Below the pieces are notes generated by a model that worked only from the letters and a program-made list of their open reading frames with translations, had not been told where the DNA came from and made no database searches. Positions 16,169 to 24,499 of a stretch of 37,894 bases of DNA are shown here, one piece after another. The DNA comes from JAZGBC01 sp036444495 (GTDB taxonomy: Bacteria; Pseudomonadota; Alphaproteobacteria; Kiloniellales; J153): the NCBI GenBank assembly GCA_036444495.1, contig JAZGBC010000143.1, forward strand, positions 1 to 37,894, in the 5' to 3' direction. Position numbers and translations under genes: made by a program. How positions within the stretch are numbered: position 1 is the stretch's first letter; each line of letters starts with the position of its first letter.

Positions 16169-17689
16169 TTACCAGCCCGCCCAGAGCGTGGCCAGCCTGA
16201 TGCCGCCCTCGGCGGCGGCGAGCGAAGTTTCGTGGTCCTCGATCAGGTTCTCCACCGAGGCCGACAAGATGTCGAGCACCGGCCCCGGATAGATACCCAT
16301 CCAAAGGACCAGCACGACAAGCGGCGCGAAGACCAGCACCTCGCGGCGGTTCAAGTCCCAGATATTCTTCAGCTCGTCCTTCGTGATCACGCCGAAGATG
16401 ACACGGCGGTAGAGGTAGAGCATGTAGGCCGCGCCCAGCACCATGCCGCTGGCCGCCAGGACCGCCGCCCAGGTGTTCACCTGGAAGACGCCGACCAGGA
16501 TCAGGAACTCGCCGATGAAACCGCTCGTCCCCGGCAGGCCCACCGAGGCCAGCATGAAGATCATGAAGACCAGCGCATAGGACGGCATGCGCTCCACCAG
16601 CCCCTCGTACGTCTCGATCAGGCGCGAATGCATGCGGTCGTAGACCACGCCCACGATCAGGAACAGCGCGGCCGAAACCAGGCCGTGGGACAGCATCTGG
16701 AACAGCGCGCCCTCCATGCCCTGTTGGGTCAGGGTGAAGGTGCCGAGCGTGACGAAGCCCATGTGCGCCACCGAGGCATAGGCGATGAGCTTCTTCATGT
16801 CCTCCTGGGCGAGCGCCACCAGCGAGACATAGACGATGGCTACGATGGACAGCGTGAAGACGAAGGGCGTGAAGAACTCCGTGGCCTCGGGCAGCATGGG
16901 CACGGAGAAACGGAAGAAGCCGTAAGCGCCCATCTTCAGCAGCACCCCGGCCAGGATGACCGAACCGGCGGTCGGCGCCTCCACGTGGGCGTCGGGCAGC
17001 CAGGTGTGCACCGGCCACATGGGCACCTTGACGGCGAAGGAGGCGAAGAGCCCCAGCCAGAGCCAGGTCTGCATGCCCGCCGGGAAATCGTAAGCCAAGA
17101 GCGTGGGAATGTCGGTGGTGCCCACCTCGAAGTACATGGCGAGTAAGGCGAGCAGCAACAGCACCGAGCCGGCGAGCGTGTAGAGGAAGAACTTGAAGGC
17201 GGCGTAGACCCGCCCCGCTCCGCCCCAGATCCCGATGATCAGGAACATGGGGATCAGGACGCCCTCGTAGAACATGTAGAAGACGACGAAGTCGAGGGCG
17301 CAGAACATCCCCACCATGAGGGTTTCGAGCACCAGGAAGGCGATCATGTACTCCCTGACCCGGGACTGGATCGACTCCCAGCTCGCGATTATGCAGATCG
17401 GCGTGAGCAGCGTGGAGAGCAGCACGAAGAGCACCGAGATACCGTCCACCCCCATGTGGTAGGAGATGTTGAAGGCCGGGATCCAATCCACCTTCTCGAC
17501 GAACTGGAAATCCGAGGTGCCGCGATCGAAGCCGATCCAGAGGTAGAGAGAGGCCACAAAGGTGATGATCGAGGTCCAGAGCGCCATATAGCGGGCGTTC
17601 TCGGGCGCGCTGCGGGCGCCCAGCAGGATGAAGGCCACGCCCACCAGCGGCAGGAAGGTCACGAGCGAGAGGATTGGCACGTCACTCAT
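16169..17689 (-). CDS. nuoM: NADH-quinone oxidoreductase subunit M
   Basis: Second antiporter-like proton-pumping subunit of complex I, 506 residues with about 14 membrane helices. It contains MGVDGISVLFVLLSTLLTP, FYEGVLIPMFLIIGIWG with the conserved glutamate, FAVKVPMWPVHTWLPDAHVE with the helix 7 lysine, and KKLIAYASVAHMGFVTLG. It follows nuoL by 7 bases. Length and motifs are normal for bacterial NuoM. Confidence 0.97.
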   Translation of the reverse strand: MSDVPILSLVTFLPLVGVAFILLGARSAPENARYMALWTSIITFVASLYLWIGFDRGTSDFQFVEKVDWIPAFNISYHMGVDGISVLFVLLSTLLTPICIIASWESIQSRVREYMIAFLVLETLMVGMFCALDFVVFYMFYEGVLIPMFLIIGIWGGAGRVYAAFKFFLYTLAGSVLLLLALLAMYFEVGTTDIPTLLAYDFPAGMQTWLWLGLFASFAVKVPMWPVHTWLPDAHVEAPTAGSVILAGVLLKMGAYGFFRFSVPMLPEATEFFTPFVFTLSIVAIVYVSLVALAQEDMKKLIAYASVAHMGFVTLGTFTLTQQGMEGALFQMLSHGLVSAALFLIVGVVYDRMHSRLIETYEGLVERMPSYALVFMIFMLASVGLPGTSGFIGEFLILVGVFQVNTWAAVLAASGMVLGAAYMLYLYRRVIFGVITKDELKNIWDLNRREVLVFAPLVVLVLWMGIYPGPVLDILSASVENLIEDHETSLAAAEGGIRLATLWAGW

Positions 17690-17696
17690 GGCCGCC

Positions 17697-19631
17697 TCAT
17701 GTCAGACCCGCCAGGATGTACCAGGTGGCCAGCAGGAAAACGCCGATCAGCATGGCGAAGGCGTAGTGGTAGAGGTAGCCGGTCTGCAGCCGGCTGGCGC
17801 GCCGCGCCAGGTTGAGGGCCACGGCCGCCACCCCATCCGGCCCCACGCCGTCGATCACCGCCCCATCGCCGGACTTCCACAGGTTCCGGCCCAGATAATG
17901 CGCCGGCCGGACGAAGGCCCAGTCGTAGAACTCGTCGAAGTACCACTTGTTGAGCAGGAAGAGGTAGAGCGGCCGCAGGCGCTCGGCGAGCAGGCCGGGC
18001 AGCTCGGGCCGCCGGATGTACATGAGCCAGGCGAGCGCGATGCCGGCCACGGCCACCACCAGCGGCGCCAGCTTGACCCAGAGCGGCACGTGGTGCCCGG
18101 CCTCGATGGAATCGTTGCCTTCGAGCACCAGCACGGCCCCGCGCCAGAAGCCCTCGCGCCCCTCGCCCACGAAGGCGTCCAGCGCGACGAAGCCGGCGAG
18201 CGTCGCGCCGACGGCGAGCGCGATGAGCGGGATGGTCATGACCTTGGGCGATTCGTGCACGCGGGACATGACCTCGGCGCTCGCGCGCCGCGGCCCGTGG
18301 AAGGTCATGAACAGCAGGCGCCAGGAATAGAACGCGGTCATCAGCGCCGCGGCGATGCCCAGCCAGAAGGCGATACCGCCGTGCAGCGATTGGGCGCCCC
18401 AGGCGGCCTCCAGGATCATGTCCTTGGAGAAGAAGCCGGCGAAGGGCGGAATGCCGGCCAGCGCCAGGGAGCCGATCCACATGACCACGTAGGTAATGGG
18501 CACCATGCGCCAGATGCCGCCCATCTTGCGCATGTCCTGCTCGTCCGACATGGCGTGGATGACCGAGCCGGCGCCGAGGAACAGGAGCGCCTTGAAGAAG
18601 GCGTGGGTCATGAGATGGAAGATGGCGGCGCCATAGGCCGAAACCCCGATGGCGAAGAACATGTAGCCGAGCTGCGAGATGGTGGAATAGGCGATCACCC
18701 GCTTGATGTCGTTCTGCACCAGGCCCACCGAGGCGGCGAAGACGGCGGTGATCGCGCCCGTGTAGGTCACCACCATCAACGCCGTGGGCGCATACTCGAA
18801 CAGCGGCGAGAGGCGCACCAGCAGGAAGACGCCCGCGGTCACCATGGTGGCGGCGTGGATCAGCGCCGAGACCGGCGTCGGACCCTCCATGGCGTCCGGC
18901 AGCCAGGTGTGCAGGATGATCTGCGCCGACTTGCCCATGGCGCCGATGAACAGCAGCAGGCAGATTATGGTCAGCGCATGGCCCCGGATGCCGATGAAGA
19001 CGAGGTGCTTGTCGGCGAACTGGGGCGCGGCTGCGAAGACCTCCTCGAAGCCCACCGCGCCGAAGACGTAGAAAATCCCCAGGATGCCCAGCGCGAAACC
19101 CACATCGCCGATCCGATTGACGATGAAGGCCTTGATCGCCGCGGCACAGGCGCTGGGCCGCTCGTACCAGAAGCCGATCAGCAGATAGGAGGAGAGCCCG
19201 ACCCCCTCCCAGCCGAAGAAGAGCTGCACGAAGTTGTCGGCGCTGACCAGCGCCAGCATGAAAAACGTGAACAGGCTGAGGAACGAGAAGAAGCGCGGGA
19301 TCGACTTATCGTGCGCCATGTAGCCGATGGAATAGAAGTGGATCAGCCAGGAAATCACGCTGACCACCATGAGCATGACCACGCTCAAGGTATCCAGCTT
19401 GACCGCCCAGGAGAGCTCGAAACTTCCCGAATCGATCCAGGTGAAGAGCTCGGTCACCCGCTCGTTGCCGTCGATCGCCACGTCCTTGAAGAGGAAGATC
19501 GTGAGCAGCGCGCCCAGGCCGAGCAGCGAACAGGTCGCGATCTGCGCGCCCCGGTCGCCGATGAAGCGGCCGAACAGCCCGGCGATCAACGCGCCGATGA
19601 GCGGCAGAAGGACGACGGCGGTCTCGATCAC
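17697..19631 (-). CDS. nuoL: NADH-quinone oxidoreductase subunit L
   Basis: Largest antiporter-like subunit at the far end of the complex I membrane arm, 644 residues. It has the 14-helix core, with FFGWEGVGLSSYLLIGFWY, GKSAQIILHTWLPDAMEGP and KRVIAYSTISQLGYMFFA, plus a C-terminal extension (about 500–644) that forms the long lateral helix along NuoM and NuoN and ends in a final membrane segment. It lies 7 bases after nuoK. No disruption is seen. Confidence 0.97.
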   Translation of the reverse strand: MIETAVVLLPLIGALIAGLFGRFIGDRGAQIATCSLLGLGALLTIFLFKDVAIDGNERVTELFTWIDSGSFELSWAVKLDTLSVVMLMVVSVISWLIHFYSIGYMAHDKSIPRFFSFLSLFTFFMLALVSADNFVQLFFGWEGVGLSSYLLIGFWYERPSACAAAIKAFIVNRIGDVGFALGILGIFYVFGAVGFEEVFAAAPQFADKHLVFIGIRGHALTIICLLLFIGAMGKSAQIILHTWLPDAMEGPTPVSALIHAATMVTAGVFLLVRLSPLFEYAPTALMVVTYTGAITAVFAASVGLVQNDIKRVIAYSTISQLGYMFFAIGVSAYGAAIFHLMTHAFFKALLFLGAGSVIHAMSDEQDMRKMGGIWRMVPITYVVMWIGSLALAGIPPFAGFFSKDMILEAAWGAQSLHGGIAFWLGIAAALMTAFYSWRLLFMTFHGPRRASAEVMSRVHESPKVMTIPLIALAVGATLAGFVALDAFVGEGREGFWRGAVLVLEGNDSIEAGHHVPLWVKLAPLVVAVAGIALAWLMYIRRPELPGLLAERLRPLYLFLLNKWYFDEFYDWAFVRPAHYLGRNLWKSGDGAVIDGVGPDGVAAVALNLARRASRLQTGYLYHYAFAMLIGVFLLATWYILAGLT

Positions 19632-19638
19632 GGGCGCG

Positions 19639-19950
19639 CTAGCCTTTCATCAGGTTGATGTCTTCCACGGCGATGGAGCCGCGGTTGCGGAAATAGACCA
19701 CCAGGATGGCCAGACCGATGGCGGCCTCGGCGGCGGCGACGGTGAGCACGAACATGGCGAAGACCTGGCCCACCAGGTCCCCCAGGTGCGTCGAGAAGGC
19801 GACCAGGTTGATGTTGACCGCGAGCAGCATGAGCTCGATGGACATGAGGATCACGATCACGTTCTTGCGGTTCAGGAAGATGCCGAAGATCCCCAGGGTG
19901 AAGAGGATCGCGGCGACCGTCAGGTAATGGGAGAGTCCGATCTCGAACAC
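19639..19950 (-). CDS. nuoK: NADH-quinone oxidoreductase subunit K, GTG start
   Basis: Small membrane subunit of complex I, 103 residues with three helices. The second helix has NVIVILMSIELMLLAVNIN with the conserved glutamate used in proton transfer, and the third has EAAIGLAILVVYFRNRGS. The start is the GTG at 19950, because GAGGTGA lies 5 bases upstream and the product then begins MFEIGLSHYLTVAAIL as in relatives; an in-frame GTG at 19959 overlaps that binding site. It is separated from nuoJ by 145 bp containing REP-like hairpins, unlike the tight packing elsewhere in the operon. Confidence 0.96.
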   Translation of the reverse strand: MFEIGLSHYLTVAAILFTLGIFGIFLNRKNVIVILMSIELMLLAVNINLVAFSTHLGDLVGQVFAMFVLTVAAAEAAIGLAILVVYFRNRGSIAVEDINLMKG

Positions 19951-19982
19951 TGTAATCACCTCGCGCCGGGAGTGGGAGACCG

Positions 19983-20061
19983 GTCCTCATACTTCGACAG
20001 GCTCAGTATGAGGACTTTAATCGCCACCAAATCCTCATGTTGGGCTTGTCGAAACATGAGG
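19983..20061. repeat. Pair of REP-like hairpins between nuoJ and nuoK
   Basis: Two stem-loops with related 13-nt loops in opposite orientation. The first has GTCCTCATAC (19983–19992) and GTATGAGGAC (20006–20015) around TTCGACAGGCTCA. The second has CCTCATGT (20033–20040) and ACATGAGG (20054–20061) around TGGGCTTGTCGAA, which is nearly the reverse complement of the first loop. Such inverted pairs with a TTCGACARGCTCA core form REPIN-type mobile repeats. They lie within the nuo transcript. Confidence 0.85.
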
Positions 20062-20095
20062 TCGGACATTGTCTCATGTGCGTTAGTTCTCATTC

Positions 20096-20710
20096 CTACA
20101 CGCCGCTCCCGCTGGGGACCTTTTTGATTTCGATAGCCTCTTCGCGCGTGCGCCAGATCTGCCGGCCGATCTTCTGGCGGCGCACGCCCTCGCGCTGGCG
20201 CAGGGTGAGCACGATGGCGCCTATCATGGCGACCAGCAGCACCAGGCCCGCCGCCTGGAACAGGTAGATGTATTTGGTGTAGAGCACCTCGCCAAGTGCC
20301 TGGGTGTTGTGCACCGCATCGGGCGGTTGAATGGGCACGCCGGCCAGCGCCTCGGCCTCCGGCGCCACGATCCAGGCGCCCAGCACCATGAGCAACTCGA
20401 CGAGCAGGATCAGTCCGACCAGCCCGCCCAGGGGCAGGTATTGCAGGAAGCCCTCGCGCAGCTCGGAGAAATTGATATCGAGCATCATGACCACGAAGAG
20501 GAACAGCACGGCCACCGCGCCGACGTAGACCACGATCAGGATCATGGCCAGGAACTCCGCCCCCATGAGCACGAAGAGCCCGGCGGCGTTGCAGAAGGCC
20601 AGAATCAGGAACAGCACCGAGTGCACCGGGTTGCGCGCGGAGATCACCATGACCCCGGACGCCAGCGTCATGGCCGCGAAGAGATAGAAGGCCAGCGCCT
20701 GGATGATCAT
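20096..20710 (-). CDS. nuoJ: NADH-quinone oxidoreductase subunit J
   Basis: Membrane subunit of complex I, 204 residues with five helices. Helix 3 contains LIVVYVGAVAVLFLFVVMML, the conserved bulged helix region at the quinone end of the membrane arm, and HSVLFLILAFCNAAGLFVLMGAEFLA precedes it. The ATG at 20710 follows AAGGAG by 8 bases and gives the family start MIIQALAFYLFA; upstream codons are not used. The C-terminal part after about residue 165 is charged and cytoplasmic. It is flanked on both sides by REP-like hairpin pairs. Confidence 0.96.
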   Translation of the reverse strand: MIIQALAFYLFAAMTLASGVMVISARNPVHSVLFLILAFCNAAGLFVLMGAEFLAMILIVVYVGAVAVLFLFVVMMLDINFSELREGFLQYLPLGGLVGLILLVELLMVLGAWIVAPEAEALAGVPIQPPDAVHNTQALGEVLYTKYIYLFQAAGLVLLVAMIGAIVLTLRQREGVRRQKIGRQIWRTREEAIEIKKVPSGSGV

Positions 20711-20765
20711 GCCCCGGCTCCTTGCAGCCTTGGCTCGCACCGTTCCGAAAATGCGCCGAGCCCAG

Positions 20766-20824
20766 CCTCGTCCTTCGACAAGCTCAGGACGAGGACCTCA
20801 TGTTGAGCCTGTCGAAACATGATG
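20766..20824. repeat. Pair of REP-like hairpins between nuoI and nuoJ
   Basis: Same element type as at 19983–20061. The first stem is CCTCGTCC (20766–20773) with GGACGAGG (20787–20794) around TTCGACAAGCTCA; one base later CCTCATGT (20796–20803) pairs with ACATGATG (20817–20824, one mismatch) around TGAGCCTGTCGAA. It lies in a 202-bp gap of the nuo operon that otherwise shows nothing I can name. Confidence 0.87.
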
Positions 20825-20912
20825 TCCGTCAAGGTGTGCGAGCCCTGTCGGTCAACCGTTCTCTCGGGTCGCGCGGTCAAAGTCTCTGTCCCCCCTTACT
20901 CTGCGATCCGGC

Positions 20913-21401
20913 CTAGCGGTACGGCGCGTCTTGCTCGAGGTTCTGGGCGATCTCCACTTCCCAGCGGTCGCCGTTCGCGAGCAGCTTCTCCTTGTTGTAG
21001 AAAAGTTCCTCGCGCGTCTCGGTGCTGAACTCGAAGTTCGGCCCCTCGACGATGGCGTCCACCGGACAGGCCTCCTCGCAGAAGCCGCAGTAGATGCACT
21101 TGGTCATGTCGATATCGTAGCGCGTGGTGCGCCGGCTGCCGTCGGCGCGCGGCTCGGCCTCGATGGTGATGGCCTGGGCCGGACAGATCGCCTCGCAGAG
21201 CTTGCAGGCGATGCAGCGTTCCTCGCCGTTGGGATAGCGGCGCAAGGCGTGTTCGCCGCGGAACCTCGGACTGAGCGGGCCCTTCTCGTAAGGATAGTTG
21301 AGCGTCACCTTCGGCTTGAAGAAATAGCGCAGGGTCACGCTCATGCCCAGCAAGAGCTCGCTTAGCAGCAACGTACGCAGGCCGCGGTTGATCACACCCA
21401 T
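20913..21401 (-). CDS. nuoI: NADH-quinone oxidoreductase subunit I
   Basis: Peripheral-arm subunit of complex I that carries two 4Fe-4S clusters (N6a and N6b) next to NuoB. It has 162 residues. The cluster motifs are CIACKLCEAICP (Cys63, 66, 69, 73) and CIYCGFCEEACP (Cys102, 105, 108, 112), each with the remote proline. An amphipathic N-terminal helix precedes TLNYPYEKGPLSPRFRGEHAL. The ATG at 21401 lies two bases after the nuoH stop; the longer open frame upstream is an out-of-frame reading of nuoH. Confidence 0.97.
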   Translation of the reverse strand: MGVINRGLRTLLLSELLLGMSVTLRYFFKPKVTLNYPYEKGPLSPRFRGEHALRRYPNGEERCIACKLCEAICPAQAITIEAEPRADGSRRTTRYDIDMTKCIYCGFCEEACPVDAIVEGPNFEFSTETREELFYNKEKLLANGDRWEVEIAQNLEQDAPYR

Positions 21402-21403
21402 GC

Positions 21404-22426
21404 TCAGCCCCTCGGCACCAAATCGAAGGCGACGACCACGCCCGCGGTCAGCACCACCCAGAACAGCGAAAACGGCAGGAAGACCTTCCAGCCCAGACGC
21501 ATGAGCTGGTCGTAGCGGTAGCGCGGGAAGCTCGCGCGCACCCAGATGAAGCAGAACAGGACCAGCGCCACCTTGCCGGCGAACCAGAAAATGCCCGGGA
21601 TCCAGTTGAACGGCGCCACATCGATGATGGGCAGCCAACCGCCCAGGAACAGGATGGTGGTCATGGCGCTCATCATGATCATGTTGGCGTATTCGCCCAG
21701 GAAGAAGAGCGCGAAGGTCATGGAGGAGTATTCGAGGAAGAACCCGGCGACGATCTCGGACTCGCCCTCCGCCAGATCGAAGGGCGTGCGGTTGGTCTCG
21801 GCCAGCGTGGAGACGAAGAAGATCACGAACATGGGAAACAGCGGTATGGCAAACCATAGCCCTTGCTGCGCCATGACGATGTCGGTGAGGTTGAGCGAGC
21901 CGACACAGATCAGCACCGTGACGATCACGAAGCCCATGGAGACCTCGTAGGACACCATCTGCGCCGCCGAGCGCAGCGCGCTCAGGAAGGGATACTTCGA
22001 GTTCGACGCCCAGCCGGCCATGATGATGCCGTAGACGCCGAGCGAGGAGACGGCGAAGAGAAAGAGAATCCCCACGTTGATATCGGCCAGCACCCAGCCC
22101 TCGTCGAAGGGGATCACCGCCCAGCCGATCAGGCTCAGGATGAAGGTCAACATGGGCGCCGCGACGAACACCACCTTGTTGGACCCGGCCGGCAGGATGG
22201 TCTCCTTGAACAGCAGCTTGCCCGCGTCGGCGATGGGCTGAAGCAGGCCGAACGGACCCACCACGTTGGGCCCCTTGCGCAGATGCATGGCTCCGAGCAC
22301 CTTGCGCTCGGCATAGGTCAGGTAGGCCACCGAGAGCAGCAGCGGCACCAGGATCGCGAGGATCTGCGCCACCATGACGATGCCGGGCCAGGCGTAGACG
22401 TCCCACAGGAAGGTCCAGTCAACCAT
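21404..22426 (-). CDS. nuoH: NADH-quinone oxidoreductase subunit H
   Basis: Membrane subunit that docks the peripheral arm and forms much of the quinone cavity. It has 340 residues with eight helices. Landmarks are TYAERKVLGAMHLRKGPN at the first cytoplasmic loop, GPFGLLQPIADAGKLLFKE, and TNRTPFDLAEGESEIVAGF with its conserved acidic residues, the quinone-site loop. Its start overlaps the nuoG end by 8 bases, and nuoI begins two bases after its stop. Confidence 0.97.
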   Translation of the reverse strand: MVDWTFLWDVYAWPGIVMVAQILAILVPLLLSVAYLTYAERKVLGAMHLRKGPNVVGPFGLLQPIADAGKLLFKETILPAGSNKVVFVAAPMLTFILSLIGWAVIPFDEGWVLADINVGILFLFAVSSLGVYGIIMAGWASNSKYPFLSALRSAAQMVSYEVSMGFVIVTVLICVGSLNLTDIVMAQQGLWFAIPLFPMFVIFFVSTLAETNRTPFDLAEGESEIVAGFFLEYSSMTFALFFLGEYANMIMMSAMTTILFLGGWLPIIDVAPFNWIPGIFWFAGKVALVLFCFIWVRASFPRYRYDQLMRLGWKVFLPFSLFWVVLTAGVVVAFDLVPRG

Positions 22427-24491
22427 CGGTGCCGGTCGCCTCCTCAGCTCGGCCGTGGAAGAAGACGTCGCTGCATTTGGCCATGGTCTCCGAGGCCCGG
22501 CCGATGGGATCGGTCATGTAGAAGTTCTCGACCCCCGCCGCGAAGGGCGTCGGGTCGATCGTCCCGGCCGTACCGAACTCGCCCCATTCGGATGGTTCGA
22601 CCCGATCCAGCGCGGCGAAGACCGGCTTGGCTTCCACTAGGCGCTGGCGCAACTCGCCCAGGTTATCGTAAGGCAGCGGCCTACCCAGGACTTCGGAAAG
22701 CGCGCGCAGGATGGTCCAGTCCTCGCGCGCCTCGCCCGGCGGGGAGGCCGCCAGGCGGCCCAGCTGCACCCGGCCTTCGGTGTTGACGTAGGTGCCGTTC
22801 TTCTCCGTATAGGCCGCGCCCGGCAGGACCACGTCGGCCCGGTGGGCGCCCGCGTCCCCGTGGTGGCCCTGATAGATCACGAAGGCGCCCGCGCCGAGCA
22901 TCCCCATGTCCACCTCGTCGGCGCCCAGGAGATAGACCAACTCGATACTCCCCTTGGCCTTGGCCGCGCCCTCCAGGATGCCCGCCGTATCCAGCCCGCC
23001 GGGGCCCGGAACGAAGCCCAGATCCAGGCCGCCGACCCGGGCGGCGGCTTTGTGCAACAGGTTGAAGCCGTTCCAGCCCTCGCTGACCAAACCGAAATCC
23101 TCGGCGATCCGGCGCGCCAGATGCAGGATCGCCGCCCCGTCGGGACGGGTGAGCGCCGCCGTCCCCAGGACCAGCAGGGGCCGCTCGGCGTCTTTCAGGA
23201 TCTTGGCGAAGGCGCCCTTGCCGTCTGCGATCTCCTGCAGGGATTCGGGCCCCGCGCCCAGGTAGTCGGCCTCATAGCTCAGGTCGCAGGGCGGCCCGAT
23301 CAGGCCCAGCTTGAAACCGCCGGCAAGGAAGCGCTTGCGCAGGCGGGCGTTGATCATGGCCGCTTCGGCACGCGGATTGGTGCCGATCAGGAGCGCGGCG
23401 TCGGCCTGCTCGATTCCGGCGATGGTCGTATTGAAGAGATAGCCCGCACGGCACGAGGGATCGAGCGCCGCGCCGTCCTGCCGGCAATCCAAATTCGGCG
23501 ACTCAAGACTTTCCATCAAACCTTTGAGCGCGAACATGGATTCGGCGTCGCAAAGGTCGCCGGCGAGGGCGGCGATCTTGCCGCCGTCCAAGCCCTTGAG
23601 GCGGCCGGCGATGGCCCCGAAGGCCTCCTCCCAGGAGGCCGGGCGCAGGCGTCCGCCCTCGCGCAGGTAAGGCCGGTCGAGGCGCTGGCGGGCCAGCCCG
23701 TCGCAGGCATAGCGGGTCTTGTCCGAAATCCATTCCTCGTTGATGTCCTCGTGCAGGCGCGGCAGGACGCGCATGACCTCGCGCCCGCGCGTGTCGATAC
23801 GGATGTTCGAGCCGACTGCATCCAGGACATCGACGGAATTGGTCTTTGTGAGCTCCCATGAGCGGGCGTTGAAGGCGTAGGGCTTGGAGGTGAGCGCGCC
23901 GACCGGGCAGACATCCACCAGGTTGCCCGACAACTCTGAATCGATCGCCTTTTCCAAGGTACTGATCTCGGCCTGTTCGCCCCGGCCCAAAAGGCCGATC
24001 TCCTCCACGCCGCCGATCTCGGTGGCGAAGCGCACACAACGCGTGCAGTGGATGCAGCGGGTCATGATCGTCTTGATCAGCGGACCCATGTACTTCTCCT
24101 TGACCGCGCGCTTGTTCTCCGCGTAGCGGCTGCGGTCGAAGCCGTAGGCCATGGCCTGGTCCTGCAGGTCGCACTCGCCGCCCTGGTCGCAGATCGGACA
24201 GTCGAGCGGGTGATTGATGAGCAGGAACTCCATCACCCCCTTGCGCGCCTTTTTCACCAGCTCGCTATCGGTGCGGATTACCATGCCGTCGCCCACCGGC
24301 ATGGCGCAGGAGGCGATGGGCTTGGGCGAACGTTCCATCTCGACCAGGCACATGCGGCAGTTTCCCGCGACCGAGAGGCGCTCGTGGTAGCAGAAGCGCG
24401 GGATCTCGGCGCCGGCCAGCTCGCAGGCCTGCAGCAGCGTGATCCCCGCCGGGACCTCGATTTCCTTGCCGTCGATGGTCAGCTTCGGCAT
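22419..24491 (-). CDS. nuoG: NADH-quinone oxidoreductase subunit G
   Basis: Large iron-sulfur subunit of the peripheral arm, 690 residues. The N-terminal ferredoxin-like domain carries a 2Fe-2S cluster (Cys34, 45, 48, 62). Next comes the His-Cys3 4Fe-4S site (His94, Cys98, 101, 107) in HPLDCPICDQGGECDLQ, then the 4Fe-4S site Cys146, 149, 152 and 195 in CIHCTRC and VDVCPVGAL. The C-terminal two thirds is a molybdopterin-oxidoreductase-like domain that has lost its cofactor. The extra N7 cluster cysteines found in E. coli and Thermus are not seen. The ATG at 24491 gives MPKLTIDGKEIEVPAG; the frame upstream is a shadow of nuoF. Confidence 0.97.
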   Translation of the reverse strand: MPKLTIDGKEIEVPAGITLLQACELAGAEIPRFCYHERLSVAGNCRMCLVEMERSPKPIASCAMPVGDGMVIRTDSELVKKARKGVMEFLLINHPLDCPICDQGGECDLQDQAMAYGFDRSRYAENKRAVKEKYMGPLIKTIMTRCIHCTRCVRFATEIGGVEEIGLLGRGEQAEISTLEKAIDSELSGNLVDVCPVGALTSKPYAFNARSWELTKTNSVDVLDAVGSNIRIDTRGREVMRVLPRLHEDINEEWISDKTRYACDGLARQRLDRPYLREGGRLRPASWEEAFGAIAGRLKGLDGGKIAALAGDLCDAESMFALKGLMESLESPNLDCRQDGAALDPSCRAGYLFNTTIAGIEQADAALLIGTNPRAEAAMINARLRKRFLAGGFKLGLIGPPCDLSYEADYLGAGPESLQEIADGKGAFAKILKDAERPLLVLGTAALTRPDGAAILHLARRIAEDFGLVSEGWNGFNLLHKAAARVGGLDLGFVPGPGGLDTAGILEGAAKAKGSIELVYLLGADEVDMGMLGAGAFVIYQGHHGDAGAHRADVVLPGAAYTEKNGTYVNTEGRVQLGRLAASPPGEAREDWTILRALSEVLGRPLPYDNLGELRQRLVEAKPVFAALDRVEPSEWGEFGTAGTIDPTPFAAGVENFYMTDPIGRASETMAKCSDVFFHGRAEEATGTDG

Positions 24492-24499
24492 GGCCCTTC

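Noticed and set aside
15236..17146. 636-residue plus-strand frame opposite nuoN and nuoM
   Set aside because: Antisense shadow rich in Gln, Glu, His and Arg, the usual reflection of hydrophobic codons on the other strand.
19639..19959. Upstream GTG (19959) as nuoK start
   Set aside because: It overlaps the ribosome binding site that serves the GTG at 19950, and the family N-terminus matches the shorter form.
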